Positions 23,438-32,457 of a stretch of 64,000 nucleotides of DNA are shown one piece after another. This DNA is from Bradyrhizobium sp. NDS-1 (GTDB lineage: Bacteria > Pseudomonadota > Alphaproteobacteria > Rhizobiales > Xanthobacteraceae), in contig NZ_CP136628.1 of the NCBI RefSeq assembly GCF_032918005.1, forward strand, positions 558,001 through 622,000, given 5' to 3'. Numbering within the stretch: position 1 is the first letter of the stretch; each line of letters starts with the position of its first letter. A program made the position numbers and the translations under genes. The notes under the pieces are model-generated. The model saw only the letters and a program-made list of their open reading frames with translations, was not told where the DNA came from and made no database searches.

Positions 23438-24550
23438 TCAGCACCGGCCCGACGGGGCGCCGCCGGGAGCCGCATCACACACGGCCAGCCCGGCGAACGA
23501 ACGTCCAAACCATCTGCTCGTCAACGAGCCGCCACTGTCGATCCACGGGATCGGAGGCAGTTGCGGCATGTAGGATGCATACGGCATCACTTTCGCAAGC
23601 GTCACGCGACCCGGAAACCGCGCTTGGAAAGCCTTGTTCATGCCGCCGTCGAGTCCGCTGTAGATCGGGGCCGCCGGCACATTGTCTTCAACCAATTGCG
23701 CGTATGCGCGTTCGTCGGCGCGTTGTTTTTGCAGCGCCCGCCGCGCGATCTCGGGATCGACGACGAAGGGCGGGCATTTTTCCGTCGCGTTGAACATGAG
23801 AGCGTGCGGCGAGTTCGGAGGTGGTTGCGCATCGAAGACATAGCGGCGGTCGCACACATCTACCTTGGGTTCGCGTTGCGTCGTCTCGAAGTGATCGTTG
23901 CCGACCTTGAGCATTTTCCAGAAGGCCAGATCGGGACTATTCCGATGTCGCGCCAGGTTTTCCGGTGTCAGGCGGAACGGATAGGCCTGGACCTGGAACG
24001 ATGGCCGGCCGCTGAGGGAGTCGCGCGCCAGCGCATAGATTTCGCTGATCTGTTCGTCGGTCATGGCATAGCAACCGCTCGACCAGCAATCGCCGTGAAT
24101 CATGAGGAAGCTGCCGTTGCGCCTGTTCGCCTTGTCGAAGCTGTTGGGGAAGCCGAGATTGATCGACAGATAGAAGTTGGAGTTGGGATTCATCAACTCG
24201 GGTGTAATGGTATAAAATCCCTCCGGCGCCTGCCGGTCGCCCTCGCGCAACTTCGGCCCGAGATCGCCCGACCACCGGCAGATCGGATAGGTCTTGAGGA
24301 TCTGGAAACGGCCGGCCGTGTCCTGCTTCCAGACTTCGAGCTCCGCGTCCTCCTTGAAGAGGCGCATGATGATCGGCGAATATTTTGGCATCCTCTTCTG
24401 TTCGAGCAGCGAAAGCAGCTCGCCCGGCAGCTCCTGTGTTGCCTTGGCGGGCAACGGCTTGCTGCCTTCGCCAAGGCAGGCAACCGGCGTCAAGGTGGCG
24501 GCAAAGGCGGCTGCCAGCACAAGCGCATATCGAGCCATCGCGCGGATCAT
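23438..24550 (-). CDS. L,D-transpeptidase (YkuD/YafK family)
   Basis: 370 residues. Signal peptide (MIRAMARYALVLAAAFAATLTPVACLG; a Cys at residue 25 might make it a lipoprotein). The catalytic YkuD signature is His152 to Cys160 in FLMIHGDCWSSGCYAM, preceded by LEVWKQDTAGRFQILKTYPICRWSGDLGPKLREGDRQAPEGFYTI. YafK-type enzymes form or cleave 3-3 crosslinks in peptidoglycan or attach/detach envelope proteins such as Braun lipoprotein analogues. GGAG precedes ATG 24550. The C-terminal 30 residues (GRSFAGLAVCDAAPGGAPSGRC) look unusual and may reflect a shifted end. Followed on the same strand by the upstream nitroreductase gene (gap 33 nt). Confidence 0.85.
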   Translation of the reverse strand: MIRAMARYALVLAAAFAATLTPVACLGEGSKPLPAKATQELPGELLSLLEQKRMPKYSPIIMRLFKEDAELEVWKQDTAGRFQILKTYPICRWSGDLGPKLREGDRQAPEGFYTITPELMNPNSNFYLSINLGFPNSFDKANRRNGSFLMIHGDCWSSGCYAMTDEQISEIYALARDSLSGRPSFQVQAYPFRLTPENLARHRNSPDLAFWKMLKVGNDHFETTQREPKVDVCDRRYVFDAQPPPNSPHALMFNATEKCPPFVVDPEIARRALQKQRADERAYAQLVEDNVPAAPIYSGLDGGMNKAFQARFPGRVTLAKVMPYASYMPQLPPIPWIDSGGSLTSRWFGRSFAGLAVCDAAPGGAPSGRC

Positions 24551-24583
24551 TGCTGCATCTCCAGCCCCTTCGCCTGCGCGCCG

Positions 24584-25261
24584 CTACTTCTCAAACCCAA
24601 CGAACACGGTCGCCTCCTCGACCGACTTCCGCTCCGACACCACCGCATTCGCCGGAAATGTTTCATCCGGCCAGCCCAGTGCGATGCTCTTCATGATGAC
24701 CTGATCGTCGGCGATGCCCGCGTGCTCGCGCACCACGGGAGATTGCATGATGCCCTGGCTGTTGATCACGGCGCCGAGCCCGCGAGACCAGGCAGCATTG
24801 ACCAGAGCCGTCGCCACGGCGCCGCAGTCGAAGGGCGTATCGTCGCTGCCGTCGAGCACGCGGTCATAGGTTATGATCACGCAGACGGGCGCGTCGAATT
24901 GACGGAAGCCGCGCAGGACCCAGTCCTGGCGCTTGTCCCTGTTGTCGCGCTCGATCCCCATCGCGGAGAACAATTGCTTGGCGACACCGACCTGCCGGTC
25001 GCGGTGCTTGCCTGCAAAGGGCTGACCCGTGCGAAACTCGCGCGACTGCGGAATGCCCGCCACCATCCGCTCGGTATTGCCGGCGCGGATTCGATCCAGC
25101 GGTTCGCCGGTGATGACGTAGAAATTCCAGGGCTGAGTGTTCATCGACGACGGAGCGCGCATCGCCAAGCCAATGATTTCCGCAATCAGCGCCTTGGGTA
25201 CCGGATCGGGTTTGTAACCGCGGATGCTCCGGCGACCGAGGATCACGTCATCAAACTGCAT
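24584..25261 (-). CDS. Nitroreductase family flavoprotein
   Basis: 225 residues. FMN-binding nitroreductase pattern: VILGRRSIRGYKPDPVPKALIAEIIGLAMRAPSSMNTQPWNFYVITG (Arg-rich phosphate loop and SSxNxQPW), and the C-terminal GLGAVINSQGIMQSPVVREHAGI...SIALGWPDE block. These enzymes reduce nitro compounds, quinones or flavins using NAD(P)H. Cytoplasmic. It lies upstream of the L,D-transpeptidase gene on the same strand with a 33-nt gap; a functional link is not obvious. The 280 nt between this gene and the CobW gene (25262-25541) contain no recognised feature. Confidence 0.9.
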   Translation of the reverse strand: MQFDDVILGRRSIRGYKPDPVPKALIAEIIGLAMRAPSSMNTQPWNFYVITGEPLDRIRAGNTERMVAGIPQSREFRTGQPFAGKHRDRQVGVAKQLFSAMGIERDNRDKRQDWVLRGFRQFDAPVCVIITYDRVLDGSDDTPFDCGAVATALVNAAWSRGLGAVINSQGIMQSPVVREHAGIADDQVIMKSIALGWPDETFPANAVVSERKSVEEATVFVGFEK

Positions 25262-25541
25262 CTGTGTGGAATTCCCCTGACAAGTTCCGAAACAGTCGGG
25301 ATTGTCGCGGTTTCAGTACCCTCGCGCAAGAGACGCCCGCATCCTCAACGGCCCAGCCACGCGGAACATGATCGCATCAATAGTGCGCACGCGATCGTTT
25401 AGCGAACTCCGGAAGGATGAAATTGTGCCGCTGACGCGCTCGACGTGTCAAGCTTTTCGGCCAAACCGTCGGTTCAGCGACCGCCGGCGACTCTACATGG
25501 GGCCTGTTTTCGACATCTTGCCGCGGCGACCCGCGCGGCGT

Positions 25542-26771
25542 CTAGGCGCCGCTATGGAGATCGGCTTTTGCAAGCCAGGGCGGAAAGCAGTCTTCCTCGT
25601 CGACCAGTTCTGAATGCACCTGAGAGGGACAGGAGTCCGTCAGGCATAGATCTAGCCTTCTGCGCAGCTCGTCGGCATCAATATCCGTACCGATGAAAAC
25701 GAGCTCCTGCTTGCGATCGCAATATCTGGGGTCCCAGGAAGCCTCTAGCTCGCTGCGCCATAGCGGATCACTCGGCCAAAGGGTCTTGCCGATCGCCGAC
25801 CACCACCAGCGTTTTCCGGTCGTCCGCACGAGAGCGCCGCATTGACTGAGTTCGCCGACCCATCGGGGGCGGCTTGCAAGCCAGAAGAAGCCTTTGGCTC
25901 GCAAGACCCCGTTCCAGGGACTGGCGATGAATTCTGAAAGCCGGGTTGGATCAAACGGACGCCGTGCACGATAGACGAAACTCGAAATGCCGTACTCCTC
26001 CGTTTCAGGAACATGGTCCCTGAAGCCCTCGAGCTCCTTCTTCCAGAGCGGATGCATTCGTGCTCGCTCGGCGTCAAACCGGTTGACGTCGATCAGATCT
26101 CGAAGGCTCACACGCCCGAAATCAGCCTCGAGTATCGTCGCGTCAGAGTTCAACCCGCGCACAATCGAGTACGCGGAGCGGCGCTGGTCGATGCGGGCCG
26201 ATGAAATCTTGTTCAGGATGATCGTGTCAGCGAATTCGATCTGATCAGCCAGGAGCTCAACGATGGTGCGCTTGTCGTCCGACGCTGCGGCCCCTCTGGA
26301 GTTGAGAAAGTCCCGCGACCAAAAGTTCTGGGAAATCTGGGCCGTGTCGATGACGGTGACCATATTGTCGATAAAGGCGACATCATCCAGGCTCAAGCCA
26401 TATTCATCCCGATAGGCAAATGCCGCCGCGATCGGCAGCGGCTCGGAGATGCCCGTTGCTTCGATGACGAGATTGTCAAACCGAGCCTGTTTCGCAAGTT
26501 TCCTGACCTCGTCGACGAGATCTCCGCGAAGCGTACAGCAGATGCAGCCATTGCTCAGTTCAACCAGCGTTTCCTCGGTGCGGGACAGCTGCGCAGTTCC
26601 AGATTTGATCAGTGCAGCGTCGATATTCACCGCCGACATGTCATTGACGATGACCGCGATCCGCCGTCCGACCCGGTTCAGCAGCAGCGCGTTCAGCAAG
26701 GTCGTCTTGCCGGCGCCGAGAAAGCCGGACAGGACAGTCACCGGAAGCTTTCGCCGCGTTCGCCCCAACAT
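25542..26771 (-). CDS. CobW/ZigA-family G3E GTPase (metal chaperone)
   Basis: 409 residues. Walker A GFLGAGKTT (16-24), metal-binding CxCC at 76-79 (NGCICCTLRGDL), switch/base region VIEATGISEPLPIAAAF, guanine-specificity motif ILNKISS, and a C-terminal CobW_C domain (GISSFVYRARRPFDPTRLSEFI...GVLRAKGFFWLASRP...WWWSAIGKTLWP). This is the zinc-metallochaperone branch of COG0523. Such proteins deliver zinc to client enzymes, often when Zur senses depletion; no clear Zur box is seen. It is 114 nt downstream of a zinc-ribbon protein gene on the same strand, a plausible client. Confidence 0.9.
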   Translation of the reverse strand: MLGRTRRKLPVTVLSGFLGAGKTTLLNALLLNRVGRRIAVIVNDMSAVNIDAALIKSGTAQLSRTEETLVELSNGCICCTLRGDLVDEVRKLAKQARFDNLVIEATGISEPLPIAAAFAYRDEYGLSLDDVAFIDNMVTVIDTAQISQNFWSRDFLNSRGAAASDDKRTIVELLADQIEFADTIILNKISSARIDQRRSAYSIVRGLNSDATILEADFGRVSLRDLIDVNRFDAERARMHPLWKKELEGFRDHVPETEEYGISSFVYRARRPFDPTRLSEFIASPWNGVLRAKGFFWLASRPRWVGELSQCGALVRTTGKRWWWSAIGKTLWPSDPLWRSELEASWDPRYCDRKQELVFIGTDIDADELRRRLDLCLTDSCPSQVHSELVDEEDCFPPWLAKADLHSGA

Positions 26772-26885
26772 CGAAGACGCCTTTTGCTGCAGTGATTCGG
26801 TGCGTTACAGAGACCTGCCGCCTCGTCGAGGGGCCGCAGATCATTGCTCGAGCGGTGTGGCCCTCCGGCCCGCCGGATCGAGCGA

Positions 26886-27377
26886 CTACTCCGCGGCAAT
26901 GGATGTCGGCACCGGAGCGACATCCTTGAAGACCGCCGTACTGTTTCCGGTTTCCGCCATCACCGGAAATATGAACCCGCATTTGGGGCAGGGTTGGGCG
27001 AGGGCGGCTTGCTCCTGGGCGACATCGAACGGCGTATCGGAGATATGGGCGCAAGCCGGGCAGACGCGAATGAGGCGGGCGTTCTTGTATTCGAAGTTGA
27101 CGATGATGTCTTCCATGATCGCGCCGGTACGGACAGCCCACTCCTTGGCGTGCTTGTGGTACGTGTCCATGTGCCAGTCCTTCAGAGCTTCGAAGCTGGT
27201 CCAGAAACTGACCTCGTTGTACCAGTGTGGATCGTCCGGATGCACCCACCATGTCAAATGCAGAAACCCCGGAAGTTTCTTCAGGTGATGACGCACGTTG
27301 GAGAAAACCATCTGGAATTTCTTGTAGCCGTCCTCACTCGAGAACCGCACGCGCTGCATGCTTTGATAAACCGCCAT
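26886..27377 (-). CDS. ABM-like domain protein with C-terminal zinc ribbon
   Basis: 163 residues. The N-terminal half (VYQSMQRVRFSSEDGYKKF...LPGFLHLTWWVHPDDPHWYNEVSFWTSFEALKDWH) has the beta-alpha-beta pattern of antibiotic-biosynthesis-monooxygenase/ferredoxin-like dimeric domains. The C-terminal part carries two CxxC pairs, VCPACAHI and PCPKCGFIF, spaced like a rubredoxin/zinc-ribbon knuckle. I do not recognise this fusion as a named family. The adjoining CobW-type zinc GTPase on the same strand suggests metal supply to this protein. The intergenic 27378-27666 stretch holds no supported gene. Confidence 0.75.
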   Translation of the reverse strand: MAVYQSMQRVRFSSEDGYKKFQMVFSNVRHHLKKLPGFLHLTWWVHPDDPHWYNEVSFWTSFEALKDWHMDTYHKHAKEWAVRTGAIMEDIIVNFEYKNARLIRVCPACAHISDTPFDVAQEQAALAQPCPKCGFIFPVMAETGNSTAVFKDVAPVPTSIAAE

Positions 27378-27666
27378 GGATAGTCTCCCTCGCTACGATC
27401 TACGCTGAGGGGAGGCTAAGGGTGATTTTCGAGGAAGGCTTGGACCAGCGGCGCAGTTTAGAATTGGTCCAGAGCAAGGGCGGGACGAAGTTGCTCCGAC
27501 AGCGGCACCTCGATGCCGTCCGTCCTTCCAACTGGCCTCACGTCCATCTGGCGGCACGGACTTCCCAAATCTCCCTGGCGCCCGCCCCATTGGGTCGGGC
27601 AGCCCCTTGTCTGCGGAGACTTCTCGATGTCGCGGATATGGCTGACGGCAGCGGCGGCCCGATCCG

Positions 27667-29154
27667 CTAGGTCACATGGTCTTTGATTGCCGCAGCAACA
27701 TGCGCGATCGCCTCGCGGATTTCGCCTTCCGACAATGCCGTGTAGCCAAGGACAAGTGTCCGATCGCGCAATTGTGCTTTACCGTACTCGTGGGCCGCCG
27801 CTTTCGAAAGTGGATAGAGCCCCACGCCACGGCTGAGCGCGACACGCTGTATTTCATCCGCCGCGGGCAGATCGGGGGGCAACGTCCACATCATGTGCAT
27901 GCCACATTCGCGGCCTGAAAGGACGCCACCCGGGAAGTGATGCTCGATCGCATCGACCAGGGCATCCCGAGCAGCCATGTACGATCGTCGGATACGACGA
28001 AGATGCCGGAGGAACGCGCCTTCTTGCAGGAAATCCGCGAGTACCGCCTGTTCGAGCCAGGGCGCGCCATTATCGAGTAAAGCCTTCACGATCCGTGCCT
28101 GCTCGAGCAGATGGCGCGGAACAACCGCGTAGCCGATCCTGATTCCAGCGCCGATCGATTTGGAAAACGTGCCCAGGTAGATGACGTGTCCACGGCGATC
28201 CAGCCCGGCAAGGGCGGTCAGAGGTGGTCCATCGTACCGAAAGTCGCTGTCGTAATCGTCCTCGATGACATAGCTTCCTGTTTGATAGGCCCAGCTCAGC
28301 AGGTGAAGCCTGCGGTCGAGGCTCATGGTGCAGCCCGTTGGAAACTGATGCGACGGCGTGACATAGATCAGGTTGCCGCGAAATTCTTCGAGTTGAGAAA
28401 CGATCAACCCATGATCGTCCACCCGAACGGGGTGTATATGAGCGCCGTAACTGCTGAACAAGAAAGCTGCGCCCTGATAGCAGGGGTTCTCGATGGCAAC
28501 GCCGGTGTCTCCGGTCCCGTTGACGAAGACGCGTGCCAGCAGATTGAGCGCCCCTTGAATGCCTGAGGTGATCAGGACTTGGTCGGCATCCGCCTCGATG
28601 CCGCGCGTTGTCCGCAAATGGTCGCTGATTGCCGCGCGTAGCGCACCCAGCCCGCATGGATCGCCATATTGGGTTTGAATACCGTGCGCAAAGGCCAGAT
28701 GGCGCGCGGTGGCGTTGCGCCAAAAGCTCGTCGGAAAGCTGTCGGCGTGCGGGCGGCCGACAAAAAAGTCGAACCGCGGTCGCGCGCGCTGTTCCGTCCA
28801 AAGCACAGGTGCGCGTCCTGAAAATCCCGGATTCTTTCCAAGACGAATGCGTTGTGCCTTCGATGTCACGGTCGAGTAACCGGATTGGATCAGGACGGCG
28901 GCATCTGGAAGCCTGTCGTTGACGAAGATGCCGGCCTTGGTCTTTGAGTTGATATAGTCCTCGGCAGCAAGTCGCTCGTAAGCCAGCACGACCGTGTTGC
29001 GGGCGATGCCCAGTTGCTCCGAGAGACTTCGCGAGGATGGCAGCTGCTTCCCGGCTTTGAGAATCCCGCTCAAGATCTGGGATCGGATCGATTCATAGAT
29101 CTGGATTTGCAAGGGGCGCCCAGCGGCGCGGTCGATGCTGATCAGGGGCTGCAT
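27667..29154 (-). CDS. MocR/PdxR-type GntR-aminotransferase regulator
   Basis: 495 residues. N-terminal GntR winged helix (residues 10-75: PLQIQIYESIRSQILSGILKAGKQLPSSRSLSEQLGIARNTVVLAYERLAAEDYI) fused to a fold-type I aminotransferase domain (about 125-490) with VLITSGIQGALNLLARVF, YVTPSHQFPTGCTMSLDRR, DDYDSDFRYDG and the PLP-lysine motif YLGTFSKSIGAGIRIGY. MocR proteins use PLP-linked ligands to control an adjacent, usually divergent, operon. Here the divergent gene is the two-cupin protein at 29518. Effector unknown. Confidence 0.92.
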   Translation of the reverse strand: MQPLISIDRAAGRPLQIQIYESIRSQILSGILKAGKQLPSSRSLSEQLGIARNTVVLAYERLAAEDYINSKTKAGIFVNDRLPDAAVLIQSGYSTVTSKAQRIRLGKNPGFSGRAPVLWTEQRARPRFDFFVGRPHADSFPTSFWRNATARHLAFAHGIQTQYGDPCGLGALRAAISDHLRTTRGIEADADQVLITSGIQGALNLLARVFVNGTGDTGVAIENPCYQGAAFLFSSYGAHIHPVRVDDHGLIVSQLEEFRGNLIYVTPSHQFPTGCTMSLDRRLHLLSWAYQTGSYVIEDDYDSDFRYDGPPLTALAGLDRRGHVIYLGTFSKSIGAGIRIGYAVVPRHLLEQARIVKALLDNGAPWLEQAVLADFLQEGAFLRHLRRIRRSYMAARDALVDAIEHHFPGGVLSGRECGMHMMWTLPPDLPAADEIQRVALSRGVGLYPLSKAAAHEYGKAQLRDRTLVLGYTALSEGEIREAIAHVAAAIKDHVT

Positions 29155-29232
29155 TGAGTGTCTCTCGTGTCAGACCTGTTCGTCATAGGTCTCAAGCAGT
29201 GCTCCTTGGCGCTCGTGGGATTCGAATTCGGC

Positions 29233-29288
29233 CCCATCCAAAGGTCAACTGGGCGCGCTACCAATCCTCGGCATCGTTTCCCATCCAA
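29233..29288. promoter_or_regulatory. CCCATCCAA direct repeats in the MocR/cupin divergent region
   Basis: Two identical CCCATCCAA copies at 29233-29241 and 29280-29288, 47 bp apart, within the 363-nt region between the MocR gene and the cupin gene. MocR regulators generally bind direct repeats, so these are candidate sites. Nothing else stands out in 29155-29517. Confidence 0.3.
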
Positions 29289-29517
29289 CCTCCGGGGTCA
29301 ATGCGGCGGCCGTTTCGGCGCAGTGAGCGCAATTCTGGCTCCATCGCAAATATCGAAGCAGGACCTACGGCCGAGCTGGGAGTGTGTTGTTAGATGCGTT
29401 TCCGGCCGACCTGCCAGTCCGACGGCAAAAGAAGATCAAGCCGTGGCGGATGCCTCGGCGAAGGTCGCCGCAACACAACTTGCAATCGTAGGGACACACC
29501 AGAAGGAGGAGGCAAAG

Positions 29518-30384
29518 ATGTCGACGAAGTCGAATTTGGCCAAAGTAATCGCACCGCGCCATGTGGTGCACGGCGGCGTTCAGAATCCGCCGGCAGATCA
29601 ATGGGCGCCCTTCGAATGGGTGGAGCCCCGCCTTGGCAAGCAGGTTCATGGCGAAATCACCGTTGTTCGTCCGGAAGGCGTGTCCGGTTCGTTGTCCGCC
29701 GGATTCTGGAGGACTGGCCCTACGTCGCCCGGGGCCTCCCGCGCTGGATCGCACAAGATCGTCTATTCGTCCCCGCTCGGCGATGAAACAGCGTGCGTCA
29801 TCGACGGCACAGCCACCCTCACGGTGCCGGAGACCGGCCAGCGGTATCGGGTGTGGCCGGGTTCGATCATCAGTTCACCAAAGGGCCTGGAGGTCCACTG
29901 GGAGATCGACGCGCCTTCGTTCAAGAAATATTGGTGCATCTGGAACGGGACGCAGCCGACGGCCAATGCGTCAAAGGAACTGAAGATCAGCCACGTTAGC
30001 GACAATCCGGAGGAATGGCAGGACTATCATTTCACCGAGCCGAAGGAAGGGGAGCTGGTCGCCGGCGAACTGTATTTCATTCGCTCGTCCGGCTCTACGG
30101 GCACGATGATGAGCGGCGTCTGGCGGTCCGGCAAGGGAATCGCCGGCTCATCGGTGGACGAGAAAGGAACGCTGGTCACCCCCTACACCGGTACGCTGGG
30201 CGACGAGACGATTCTGCTGCTCGAGGGCGAGGTGGACGTCGTGGAGACCGAGAGCGGAAAGAAGCACTCGTTCAAGGCTGGTGACCTGATCGGACTGACT
30301 TCCGGGATGCACGTCACCTGGATTTCCAAAGGTCCGTTTACAAAGAAACTGTGGGTGATAACCCGCGACGCCCTGATCGAATGA
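29518..30384 (+). CDS. Two-cupin protein (EutQ/DUF861-like domains)
   Basis: 288 residues from ATG 29518, with GGAGGAGG 6 nt upstream; the frame is open to 29158 across the intergenic region but the ribosome site decides the start. Two similar halves: residues about 25-130 (GEITVVRPEGVSGSLSAGFWRTGPTSP...GDETACVIDGTATLTVPETGQRYRVWPGSIISSPKGLEVHWEI) and 165-285 (GELYFIRSSGSTGTMMSGVWRSG...GDETILLLEGEVDVVETESGKKHSFKAGDLIGLTSGMHVTWIS). Each is a (S)-ureidoglycine aminohydrolase/EutQ-like cupin with G-D-E and H-W positions. An enzymatic or small-molecule-binding role is possible. Divergent from the MocR regulator that probably controls it. Confidence 0.8.
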   Translation: MSTKSNLAKVIAPRHVVHGGVQNPPADQWAPFEWVEPRLGKQVHGEITVVRPEGVSGSLSAGFWRTGPTSPGASRAGSHKIVYSSPLGDETACVIDGTATLTVPETGQRYRVWPGSIISSPKGLEVHWEIDAPSFKKYWCIWNGTQPTANASKELKISHVSDNPEEWQDYHFTEPKEGELVAGELYFIRSSGSTGTMMSGVWRSGKGIAGSSVDEKGTLVTPYTGTLGDETILLLEGEVDVVETESGKKHSFKAGDLIGLTSGMHVTWISKGPFTKKLWVITRDALIE

Positions 30385-30491
30385 CTGGGTTGGCGACGGT
30401 GGCCGTCCCGGCCGGTCTGGTTGAGGATGGCTACCGTCCGCCTTCATATTCATCGCGCACCCAGGTCATGATGATTGGAATACAACCGTCA

Positions 30492-32405
30492 TCAGGCTTC
30501 GGGACGAGGGGCTTGCTCCAAGCGGATCCCGAATCTCTGAAGCGCGTTCACGATGTCGCTCGCATTGAACGGCTTGGTCAGGATCTCCAGACGGGCGTCG
30601 TCCGCGAAGCGCGCGCGGATGTCGTCCTTGGCATAGCCGGTGGTCAAAATGACCGGCAGGTCGGGACGTGAAGCTCTGATCTCCCGGATCAATTCGTGCC
30701 CGGGACGGTCAGGCAAGCCGAGATCGACGATAGCTGCCGCAAATTGCGTGCCGCTGCCCTGAAACTTGGCAAGAGCTTCCCTGAAACTGGCGGCGGTTTC
30801 TGTCTGCAAACCGTGCTCGGCGAGCCCTTCGACCAGAAAGATCTGCAGCAGGAACTCGTCCTCGACCAAGAGAATCCGGGCCCCGACCGGGGCGCCGATT
30901 GGCCCCGAATCCAGCGCCTTGCGCACGCGTGTCGCGAGCGCGACAAAGGAAAAGGGCTTGATGAGAAGGTCGATGTCCGGAGCAAGCCGGCCTTCGTGAA
31001 TCAGGGAGTTATCGGCGTAAGCGGACGTGATCAATACCCGAAGCGACGGACGCATCAGTCGCGCTTGCTCCGCCAAACCTTTTCCATCGATGCCGCCCGG
31101 CAGGCCAAGATCGGTAAAGAGCAAATCGACGTTCGGCTGGCGTTGAAGGACCTCGAGCGCGGCTCTGGCGTCAGCGGCTTCGAATACGGCATAGCCGAGC
31201 TCTCGCAAGCTGCCAACCGCGTACTGGCGAACACCCTTGTCGTCTTCTACGACGAGGATCGTCTCGACGGCTCTCGCTGCCGGAACGGGCGCCGTTTCTT
31301 GCGGCTGAACGGTCCGGGGTTCGGCCGCGTCGGGACGTCTGGCCGCCTTCGGCAGATAGATCCCGACCGTCGTTCCGACATCCGGCTGGCTGAAGACTTC
31401 CACGTAACCGCCGCTCTGCCGGGCGAAGCCGTAGACCTGGCTCAGCCCCAGGCCGGTCCCACGTCCATCGGTCTTGGTCGTGAAGAACGGTTCGAAGACG
31501 TGTCGGAGCACCTCGGGTGGCATGCCGCTGCCGGAATCGGCGATCGAGATCAGCACGTGAGGCCCTGCCTTGGTCTCGCTCTCCGCTGCCTCGGGATCGA
31601 CGCCGAGCTCGATATTCGCCGTCTCGATGATGAGCTCGCCGCCCGAGGGCATGGCGTCTCGCGCGTTGACCGCAAGGTTCAGGATCGCCGCCTCCAGTTC
31701 GGTCGGGTCAGCTTCCACCGGCCAGAGACCTGCTCCGATCCTGGCGCGAACGATGATCCTTTCCCCGAGCGTGCGCTGGAGCAGATCCGTCATTCTGCTG
31801 ATGACGGCGTCGAGGTCCAGGAGCCGGGGCTCCAGCGGCTTGCGTCGCGCGAATGCCAGCAACCGCTCGGTGAGAACCGCGGCCTGTTGAGCGCCCCGCG
31901 TCGCATTTCCGAGAGCACGCACCACGACAGGATCGAGATCGGCGAAGCGCCGCTGCACGCTCTCGAGATTGCCCAGAACCACGGTGAGAAGGTTGTTGAA
32001 ATCATGCGCGATGCCTGCCGTCAGCCGGCCGATCGCCTCCATCTTCGCCGAATGCCGCAGTCGCTCCTCCAGAGCCCTGCGCGCCGAAATATCGCGAAGA
32101 CTGACGAGACGGGCGGGCCGCTGATCCCAGCTGGTCTCCACGACGCGGATCTCGGCGTCGATCTGTCCGTCTCCCGGCTTGTGAATGGTGATTTCCGTCG
32201 TATCGCCGGTGACGAAGGGTATTCCGATTGGCGAGCCGATCAGAGACCCCGACGATCGGCCAAAGATCCCTTCGGCGGCCGGGTTGGCGAACAAGACCAT
32301 GCCGCTCTCGTCGACCACGATAATGCCATCGGCATTCTTCTCGATGAGAAACCTCATCTCGGTCTGATCGATGCCAGAACTGCTGGCCGCACCGGTCAAC
32401 TTCAT
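30492..32405 (-). CDS. Hybrid histidine kinase (PAS-HisKA-HATPase-REC-REC) of the kai operon
   Basis: 637 residues from ATG 32405 (MKLTGAASSSG); the frame is open to 32561 but that would overlap the kaiC end. PAS at about 15-110 (MRFLIEKNADGIIVVDESGMVLFANPAAEGIFGR), His134 in GIAHDFNNLLTVVLGN, HATPase with NLAVNARDAMPSGG and GRGTGLGLSQVYGFARQSGG, then two receiver domains: ILVVEDDKGVRQYAVGSL...LLFTDLGLPGGIDG and ILLVEDEFLLQIFLVEG...AAIVDLGLPDRPGHE. No membrane span. It is the third gene after kaiB and kaiC, 52 nt downstream of kaiC, and is the probable output or input kinase of the Kai module. A terminal HTH is absent, so signal leaves by phosphotransfer. Confidence 0.9.
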   Translation of the reverse strand: MKLTGAASSSGIDQTEMRFLIEKNADGIIVVDESGMVLFANPAAEGIFGRSSGSLIGSPIGIPFVTGDTTEITIHKPGDGQIDAEIRVVETSWDQRPARLVSLRDISARRALEERLRHSAKMEAIGRLTAGIAHDFNNLLTVVLGNLESVQRRFADLDPVVVRALGNATRGAQQAAVLTERLLAFARRKPLEPRLLDLDAVISRMTDLLQRTLGERIIVRARIGAGLWPVEADPTELEAAILNLAVNARDAMPSGGELIIETANIELGVDPEAAESETKAGPHVLISIADSGSGMPPEVLRHVFEPFFTTKTDGRGTGLGLSQVYGFARQSGGYVEVFSQPDVGTTVGIYLPKAARRPDAAEPRTVQPQETAPVPAARAVETILVVEDDKGVRQYAVGSLRELGYAVFEAADARAALEVLQRQPNVDLLFTDLGLPGGIDGKGLAEQARLMRPSLRVLITSAYADNSLIHEGRLAPDIDLLIKPFSFVALATRVRKALDSGPIGAPVGARILLVEDEFLLQIFLVEGLAEHGLQTETAASFREALAKFQGSGTQFAAAIVDLGLPDRPGHELIREIRASRPDLPVILTTGYAKDDIRARFADDARLEILTKPFNASDIVNALQRFGIRLEQAPRPEA

Positions 32406-32457
32406 CGTGCATGCCTCGATGTCGTTTATGTCAGCCGGGACCGTTCGCGAACGCGTT

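Noticed and set aside
23223..23444. 73-codon reverse ORF overlapping the end of the L,D-transpeptidase gene.
   Set aside because: Overlap with a well-supported gene and no recognisable motif; it may include decayed sequence but I cannot support a gene.
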